The notes beneath the pieces were generated by a model. It was given only the letters and a program-made list of their open reading frames with translations. It did not search any database and was not told the DNA's origin. From NCBI GenBank assembly GCA_944470555.2, contig OX104127.1:143941787-144005786 (forward strand): 64,000 nucleotides of DNA, in the 5' to 3' direction. This document shows positions 57,260-64,000 of the stretch, in pieces (the stretch's first letter is position 1; each line of letters opens with the position of its first letter). The DNA comes from Heterobilharzia americana. Taxonomy: Eukaryota > Platyhelminthes > Trematoda > Strigeidida > Schistosomatidae. The position numbers and the translations under genes are program-made.

Positions 57260-57935
57260 AAATACTTATCAATTTGAATTTGGAGGTTTGTGGGGATATA
57301 GAGACTTTTCTAGTTGATACTCATCATGGACTGATATCAGTTGGAGGAACCTGTTTCTTTTTAATATGGGACTCTTCAGAGGTACGCACCCACGATCCTG
57401 CCTGGGATTGAACCCATGAACTTCAGGTTTCAAGGCCAGCACGTTATTATTTAGTTACTGGATCGGAATCCAGTTATTCATATTTCCAACTTCTGTCAGT
57501 TCACGACATAGCATGACCATCATCAAATATTATCATTGAGTATTTGTCCTCACAGCCACCGGATTTGCCTCACTAGTCACGGCTACTCATTGGAACTTCG
57601 GGAATCGCTTCTCAAAGCAAGTCACCAATAAGCACTAGTTTAATTGGATTTGAGGGTTTGTGGGATTTAGAGATTTTCTTTTGGGTGGCAATCGCGCTAT
57701 ATCGTGAACTGACAGAAGTTGGAAACATGGACTTTTAGATTGGGGCCTAGTGACTCAATGGTAAAGTGTTGACCACGGAACCTAAAGGTTTTGGGTTCGA
57801 TCCCAGGCGAGATTGTGGGTACGTACCGCCAAAGAGTTCCATACTAGGATGTAACACCTGTCCAGTACTCCCAGGTTTCTAATGTTCCTCCAATTGGTGT
57901 CAGTTCATGATGGATACCAACTTGCAAAAAGCTTA
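57260..57935. mobile_element. Family-B SINE inverted pair
   Basis: The left end (about 57280-57370) and right end (about 57840-57930) are inverted copies with TCATGGACTGATATCAGTTG and CAATTGGTGTCAGTTCATGA. The left half has the reversed tRNA-like part (GGGATTGAACCC, about 57400). The right half has it on the plus strand (TAGTGACTCAATGGTAAAGT and GGTTCGATCCC, about 57748-57806). Two SINE copies thus sit tail to tail. Confidence 0.75.
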
Positions 57936-59035
57936 TTAATTTGTTGTAATCATAATATCTGAGTTATAAATTCCAGATATGAAAATTAGTGTTAGATTAG
58001 TCCTTACTCATTTGCTTTGTATCTGAAAAAAAGAGCTACTTACGAAAAATTTAAAGAGTAATAAACTTAAAGTGAAATCATTTTTCCTGTTGAAAAAGAG
58101 GAACTTAAAGGCAATTACTGATTTGCAGCATACTTCTAATAACACAAAAACCCTGCTTACATTAAAGTGAGGTTCACTGTAATTAGTTTATATTCTCATT
58201 TCCTTACCTTCTTATTTGATATAAGTGAATTAAAATCTGACACTTCATTTGAGTATACTGAAACAAATATAGGTGTTTCTTCTCATTGTATGTTATTTTG
58301 GAGCTAATCAAACTCAAAAGAAATGTTCTTACCCAGCAAGATGTTGTTATCCATCAGCCCATGAATGTTGATTTGGTTTGCCTTTGAAATTTGCCATTTA
58401 CCTCTACTCAAAATTTTATTCCTTCTCCCTAAGTTAGGTAACAACGCATGGAACTTTGACTAGTTGAATACAAAATGTATTAGATAGGTGAAAAGTCCAA
58501 TAGTTACCATCTCGCTTTAAAGAGATATGTCAATCAGTTAAGGGATTTGTGAAAAATAAAAACTTGGTCACGATAGCCTATCAAGAGTGCTGGAATAGTC
58601 CAACCGAATAAATCAGATTATATAGTTAGGCTTTCACTCATTCTATCTTATGGAGATAAATTTTCAAAGTAGACAATTGAGACAGACCTTATTTAAAGAA
58701 CAAGGTTCAGTTGTCCAAGAAACTGAATAAAATGAAAGATGAAGCACTCATTAACAGTGCTGTGAGAAAGGTTTTACTGTTGAACCTCTTATTCAAAGCT
58801 GATAGTATAGAAGATATTCTTAATACGTAATTATCAAGACATCAACAGAACATGTTTTGCCGTTAGTCTCAGAATCACAGTATGCTACGGAAACGCAAGC
58901 ATCAGTACATGAAAGATAAGCCATAGCATTCGACCGTATTGGAGTGTGCATTTAGTTTACTCTCTTCTTTGGAATCATATACATCGAATGTACCATACAC
59001 AAGCTTGTTAACACTATCCAATGTGGCTGGCAGAT
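57936..59035. other. No recognisable gene
   Basis: Probably intronic DNA of the guanylate cyclase gene. No repeat or exon is recognised. Confidence 0.35.
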
Positions 59036-59039
59036 ATTA

Positions 59040-59575
59040 TTACATTATTATTAGTCCCTTGGGTTCCTAATGGAACATAGGGCTTCAGTAACACGTCTCC
59101 ATTCCACTCTCTTCTCTGAAATATTTTCAACATGGCTACACGACAGCCCACAACCTCTCATTTCCTCCTCGCACCATCTCCTCCATGTCACCCTCACCTC
59201 GGATGTTCAACTCGTCGTTTCCATCTGGGTTCCACTCGAGCAACTAGCCAGACGTGCGATGTCCCCAGTCGGCTTCTCAGTGTATGCCCAACCCAACCCA
59301 ACCCAATCCATCTCCACTTCCTTCCAGTTCATATTTGTTGAGCGATAGATTCTTGGTTGGTTCGTTGTCAGCCAGCCAGAGTTCCTTGTTGCTTGTTCTC
59401 ATTATTCTGGCAATCCATCTGAGCTTCAGTAACGAGCCAGTGTAGATGGAAGTTGTTGATGAGTGTCTGTAGTTTATTGTAAATGCTTTTTGTAACGCGC
59501 CAAGTCTCTGAAGCATGCAGAAGCAGTGACTTGACGTTGGTGTTGAAAATCCAGATCTTGTTCTTTATGCTGGCT
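59040..59575 (-). mobile_element. RTE-like retrotransposon, 3' end
   Basis: Minus strand reads IFNTNVKSLLLHASETWRVT and KSIYNKLQTLINN, then the C-terminal tail. The 3' end is at about 59055 (TCCCTTGGGTTCCTAATGGA on the plus strand), next to an ATT run. It is nearly the same as 51.0-51.56 kb in inverse orientation. Confidence 0.85.
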
Positions 59576-60655
59576 GACAGAGGGAGAACAAAATTACATT
59601 TTGATATCTCCAACCAAAGGTTTGGACTAGTTTGATAAATCATCCACATTTTTGTATAATTGGGACTTAACCAACTGAAAGGAGTAAGAATAAGATATCT
59701 ATGCACAGCTGAATTATTATCAGTTCAAAAGTTCAACCTGTCAATTTGTATTTACAGGAATTACTTAAAATCTCTTTCCTTGACAACCATTGTAAACGGC
59801 TGATCATTTTCAATAATCATTACCCATATTTTATCATCTCATTCTTTGTTTATTTTACTATTCTTAACTTTTTGCATATTTTACGCGAACGTTAACCAAA
59901 AATTAATCTGGTATGTTCTGTTCAGTCTACTATGTGTCCATAAATGTATAGCTGAGAGAATGAGCTCATCGAAGGGTAATTTTTATATTCTTTGCAACAT
60001 TCTTCTCTCTGAAGATCAAATGGGTTTATTCTGTTACTTAATTTACTACTATTATTATAGCTTAAGAGAATTCAGATAATTTTTAACTGAAATAAACTAA
60101 TTCCACTATATATCATTTCAGTTTTCAGACAATGTTTTCAACTAATTGTTTTCTATTATAGAAAAGTAACCATTAGCGCTTGACTTCTCTGAGTACTTTT
60201 TTAAAGAGATATATGTATGTTATGAGTTTTAACAGAACATTTCACCAACAAGAACGTAATCTCCGTGTATATGAATTTCTTAAAGAAGTGTACAGCTAAG
60301 CTGTTTCAACATCTTGCTTAGTTTCAAGCTGCCTTTCGTTGTGATAAACTAAATCACTAAAAAAAAATATTACTACTGGTTAGTAAATTCTCACATATTT
60401 TAGGGATTGTTAACCTAGAGATACGTTTCTCTGCTTCTTAGATATCATCGTCATTTTCTTTTATTTGTGCACAGACAAAAGTCAGTATTTGAACTAATCC
60501 CAGTAAAATTAGATGATTGTATTATTTTTGTTCACTTAGAGCCTCAGAAATTGTAACACAAGCGTTTTCTTAACTGTTTCAGGAAATATTATATTCATCC
60601 TCATAGTTGTATGAAAATATTGTTGACAAATGGAATGAAAGGAGCTAAGGTTTAT
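59576..60655. other. No recognisable gene
   Basis: AT-rich DNA. An ORF of 77 codons at 59846-60079 is hydrophobic and low in complexity and is not called. Confidence 0.35.
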
Positions 60656-60664
60656 GAGAACTTT

Positions 60665-60915
60665 ATTTTTAGGGTAGTATTCCTCATGAACTAACATCAA
60701 TTCCAGAACTGTTGAAAACCTCGAAGACTGGATAGATGTTACTTTTTAGCACGGGAATCCTCAGCAGGAAGGTGTTCACCATTGAAATTTGACCTGGTGG
60801 CTGGATAATTAACAGGTGCTTCAAAAGATCTGAAGGTTTTGAAGTCGATCTCTCTTAGGGTCATGAATGTGTTATGCCACGGAGTATTCTACTGTGACAG
60901 GTATACAAACTATGG
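60665..60915 (+). mobile_element. Family-B SINE, decayed
   Basis: Begins with CATGAACTAACATCAATTCC. It contains a tRNA-like CCTGGTGGCTGGATAATTAA (about 60793) and a weak B-box (GGTTTTGAAGTCGATC). It is clearly related to the copies at 57.3-57.9 kb but much diverged. Confidence 0.5.
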
Positions 60916-62030
60916 TGACAATAGTTTCAGATTTTTCACATCTTTGAATTCGTTTGTACTCTAGTAAATGTCAACCAATATAATTAATGAAGCAGAAAGA
61001 ACAATAGTAGCAGAATTAGCATGCATGTATTTCGAGGATTCTACTCAGCTGTCTTGCAACCTACAGAATATGATGTTTATGATGAATGCTATGTTATACA
61101 ACGTACTTTGATATATAGATAAGGAGCCCGTCTGTCTACATATTTCCTTCAAAGGCGATGAAATCACCACAAGAATGTCATAAACTGAGTGCTGCAATAA
61201 AAAATTACTTTTCCAACCACCAAGTCATTCTGTGTATATCAGACTAAGTGTTCGTTGAGACACTCCAAAGTGGTCATATTCTCAACTCTTGTTACCTTCA
61301 ACTGTATCTACCAATTCACATGTACATGCCAAAGCATATACTCTAGAAGAACAGACAGGAGGATTCTTGTTCACATTTCTGAATATATATCCCGAAGAAT
61401 TTGAGTCTTAAGGGTTCCCAGGGTTTAAATAGTCCAATGGTCCAGGATTTGCTTGATACTCGACACAAAGTCGACGTATTAAGGTCATCCAAAGTAGTCA
61501 ATAAACAACGGAAACCCACTGTTTTGAGGTTTACTGAAGCAGTTACAATTAAAAGACACACTTGATCTGTATATTCAGAAAGATACTGTTGTCAGTCTTG
61601 TGTTACCATGTTAGCTTTAATCTGCTAAATTTGTAAGTACAAGATTTCATGACCTTACGACCCATAGTTTTTTTTGAACTTAACTTTTCGATCTATCTCA
61701 AAACCTACTCTTACGTTCTGAGTTGTATTCACATTATTTTTCAATATATTGAAAATCTGTTAACCTTTTACTACATTTACTCAACCACAACGTCCTTTTT
61801 CCTAATTCTAGAATAAAAGTGGGCACAGTGCCCTCCCATTTTTTCCTATCTTCTCTCGAATGTTCATTCTATCGCTGTATAAATGGTTCACCTTTTGACC
61901 AGTCTTAACAATTCCATTAATGTCGGTAAACCTAAATCTTTGCTGCCTACCATCTCAATTCGCGCAAGATTTTGTCGATTTATTAAAGTACGTTGTATAA
62001 CATATTATTCATAATAAACATTACATTTTT
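60916..62030. other. No recognisable gene
   Basis: AT-rich DNA with short ORFs only, including a minus-strand one of 72 codons at 61343-61561 with no known motif. Confidence 0.35.
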
Positions 62031-62034
62031 ATAT

Positions 62035-62270
62035 TAATGATGGATAGTGGCTAGCAGTAGAATCCAGTCCGCGCATTTGGTTCCCTTTTGGACTAGTCAG
62101 ATGGATGCACCTGCCTCCCAGTGAGGGATATTGTTCTGACTGGGATTTGAACTCGGAGTCGTCTGCTTCGAGCACCAGAGCGTTATACACTAGACCACCA
62201 GGCCACAACAGTCACTTCTTGTGCGATGGGTATAGTTTTAGTGTTGTTGCTTGCGTCCTGGATTCTATTG
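62035..62270 (-). mobile_element. Hammerhead-bearing SINE, complete, ribozyme inactivated
   Basis: Minus strand, in order: AAGCAACAACACTAAAACTA leader, GCACAAGAAGTGACTGTTGT, and the tRNA-like head TGGTGGTCTAGTGTATAACG with B-box GAGTTCAAATCCC. Then come CACTGGGAGGCAGGTGCATC, the hammerhead region and CTGCTAGCCACTATCCATC. This is the most complete unit in the window. The ribozyme core has CTGACTA for CUGANGA and CAAA for GAAA, hitting two essential G positions. Confidence 0.85.
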
Positions 62271-62402
62271 CTAGCCATCATTAATAAATAATTAAAACAC
62301 AGGTAATATCCAGTCATCCGCACAAGAGCTCATATGCCAATGGAGATCAATCGATTAGGACCAGTCAACGACGGGATAATACAAGCAACAACATTATATC
62401 CT
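62248..62402 (+). mobile_element. Hammerhead SINE 3' part and tail, head-to-head with previous unit
   Basis: The sequence switches to the plus strand at TTGCGTCCTGGATTCTATTG, that is, at the hammerhead cleavage site. It continues through GCTAGCCATCATTAATAAAT into the tail with AATTAAAACACAGGTAATAT, GCTCATATGCCAATGGAGAT and ATACAAGCAACAACA. The tail end equals the leader of the family, so head and tail may belong to a longer tandem or composite unit. Confidence 0.75.
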
Positions 62403-63462
62403 ATAGATTGTAAAGCAACTGAGGAGAACCTACGAAATGTATGTCTGCTAATTCTTCTACTATTATTCTGCTTGCTTTATTCATGTTCGTAAAAGTGAAA
62501 AATTTAGGAAATAAATTTAATATCAGTTAGATATGAAGACTGATTCGATATTCGACTTTCTTATTTCATAGAGCATACAGGAATATATTGTTAATTACTT
62601 AATCACTTTTCAAGAAAGAATTATTGTTCCTAACCATACCAAAGTATTCATACAACTCTTGGTGGCATCTGGATTTTCTTTATAATTCTGTTGAATTGTA
62701 TTCCATTTTGTTGATGGTAGTAGAACTTTCCACGCCTTGGGAACAAGTGTTGCATTATTCTTAATAATTGTCTGATGTATTGGTTTTTATACTTTTTACA
62801 GACTAGGAATGAATAATTCTGAAAATGAAAGAAGTAAAATGATAGGCAATTACATAATACTTGTAAAGATTTATGCTTAGTTATTTACAGGGAATAATTT
62901 AAATCATTATACCATTCAGTTAGATTATTTGCTTTTTAATGCCTTTCGTTTATTTTCTTTAACAGATTATAATGTTTCGCTTTTGTACATTTAAAATTGC
63001 ATTGAAGTTAGACAATGGGAAATCAAGTAATTTCAAATATATTGCTAAATGTTTGTATATAGAATTTCATAATTGTCTTTTTTCGTATATTTCTTTAAAC
63101 TTACCAACTGATTATTTACTTCGTAAGTTTCTTTACAAACCTATTCACTAATGTTTGGCTTTATTCAATTAAACAACAACCATATGGTCCCCATTTATCA
63201 GTTTTAAAACGATCTTATAAAACAGATGATAATTAGTGTTAGGTAGTACAGGCAGGAGAACTGATAACTTCAATCAACACATCCTTAACAATATGAAGAA
63301 ACATATGATTCTCGTTTTCCTATCATGAAGTAGAACTGCCTTTCATAGCACCTAATCTACCTGTTAAAAAGCGGTCTGAGTTATTAAATAAAACCGATTG
63401 CTTGCCAGGATTACGACTAGATGCTATTGTAACCACCTGTGAATATTCCAGTTGTATTTCAG
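62403..63462. other. No recognisable gene
   Basis: Very AT-rich DNA without a supported ORF. Confidence 0.35.
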
Positions 63463-63585
63463 ATTTCTTCAAGGAATCCTAACTATGAAATGGTGAAGGA
63501 TATATTTATAGCTCAGATAGATGATCTTGACTGTATTGTGCCCTCTGAGCTGGATTGTTTAATCGACATCATCACCACTAATTCG
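63463..63585 (+). other. Possible exon (41 codons), unassigned
   Basis: A fully open 123-nt stretch lies between GTTGTATTTCAG and GTATGA. It reads ISSRNPNYEMVKDIFIAQID and goes on LDCIVPSELDCLIDIITTNS. Length and phase suit an internal exon, but it does not match the guanylate cyclase parts expected next, and I recognise no domain. It could be a fragment of a mobile element. Confidence 0.3.
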
Positions 63586-64000
63586 GTATGAAGTCAGCTG
63601 TCAGTATGTATCTGTGAGTAGTTCAGTAGCTGCCCTACCGAACTGGTTTGTGATTGGTTGTTTCCTTTGATTGTTGTATCATTGTCTGTATAGATTTTCT
63701 TTTTCGGTGTTCATGTTGCTTGACCTTTGACCTTTCTGTCTTTTACCATTTTTATTATTTGTTGGTAGATTGGGTCTATGCCCATACATCTATTGATTGC
63801 TGACTGACCTGATTGTTGAGCTTCGAGGAACTCTCTGATATCCTTTGTTTCATGTCTCCAAGATTTCTACATAGCCAAAATTGACTTTCTGTTCATAGTT
63901 ATCGACGAGCATTGAAATGAGCGATGAAATGTCGTATCGTTTAATAGCCAATTGGTGTTCATACAAATGAAGGGGAAGAGGGTGACCACTTTGTTCAGTG
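63586..64000. other. No recognisable gene
   Basis: No ORF or recurring repeat was recognised to the end of the window. Confidence 0.35.

Noticed and set aside
1..64000. CRISPR arrays, bacterial operons or phage genes
   Set aside because: Introns, SINEs and non-LTR retrotransposons show eukaryotic nuclear DNA; no regularly spaced direct repeats were seen.

Overview
The window looks like nuclear DNA of a flatworm of the blood-fluke type (Schistosoma or a close schistosomatid). The evidence is the AT-rich composition, long introns packed with degenerate RTE-type and CR1-type non-LTR retrotransposons, and tRNA-derived SINEs carrying a hammerhead ribozyme with the core layout of the schistosome Sm-alpha repeats. 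The species is inferred from repeat style and was not tested by a search.

Two protein-coding genes can be identified. (1) A five-exon gene on the + strand, 11595-33651, encodes a mitochondrial RluA-fold protein that best fits RPUSD3. Its exons join in phase with GT-AG introns, apart from one apparent missing base in exon 4 (near 22736-22745). Introns 1 to 4 are about 2.1, 3.0, 5.2 and 10.4 kb and hold most of the mobile DNA in the left half. (2) At 56143-56940 (+) lies the first coding exon of a soluble guanylate cyclase: a whole heme-binding H-NOX domain and the start of the HNOBA domain. It resembles the atypical, oxygen-sensing Gyc-88E-like class more than the classical beta-1 subunit. The rest of that gene was not found and presumably lies beyond the window. 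A third ORF at 244-678 (144 residues) looks coding but is not recognised.

Layout: 1-3200, unassigned ORF and simple repeats; 3.2-5.2 kb, CR1-like remnants; 6.6-10.8 kb, SINE pair, CR1 remnant and tRNA-like SINE; 11-34 kb, the RPUSD3-like gene with nested SINE, CR1 and RTE pieces, including one nearly full-length but decayed RTE at 29.5-32.97 kb (-); 34-39 kb, CR1-like remnant and a second, inverted RTE copy; 39-46 kb, mostly unique DNA with SINEs and decayed repeats; 46-48 kb, CR1-like remnant; 49-55 kb, SINEs, an RTE 3' end and a long palindrome; 56-57 kb, guanylate cyclase exon; 57-64 kb, SINEs, an RTE 3' end and AT-rich DNA.

The least expected structures are: an inverted duplication (27.3-31.1 kb against 37.3-39.1 kb) that flanks the last RPUSD3-like exon; a family of hammerhead-bearing SINEs, three with an intact core, one of them rearranged to give a long extended stem I; repeated strand-switched (inverted) SINE pairs forming strong hairpins; and a 350-bp foldback element. 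The two recognised genes have no visible functional link. All similarity statements come from reading by eye and recalled family features; no database search was run.
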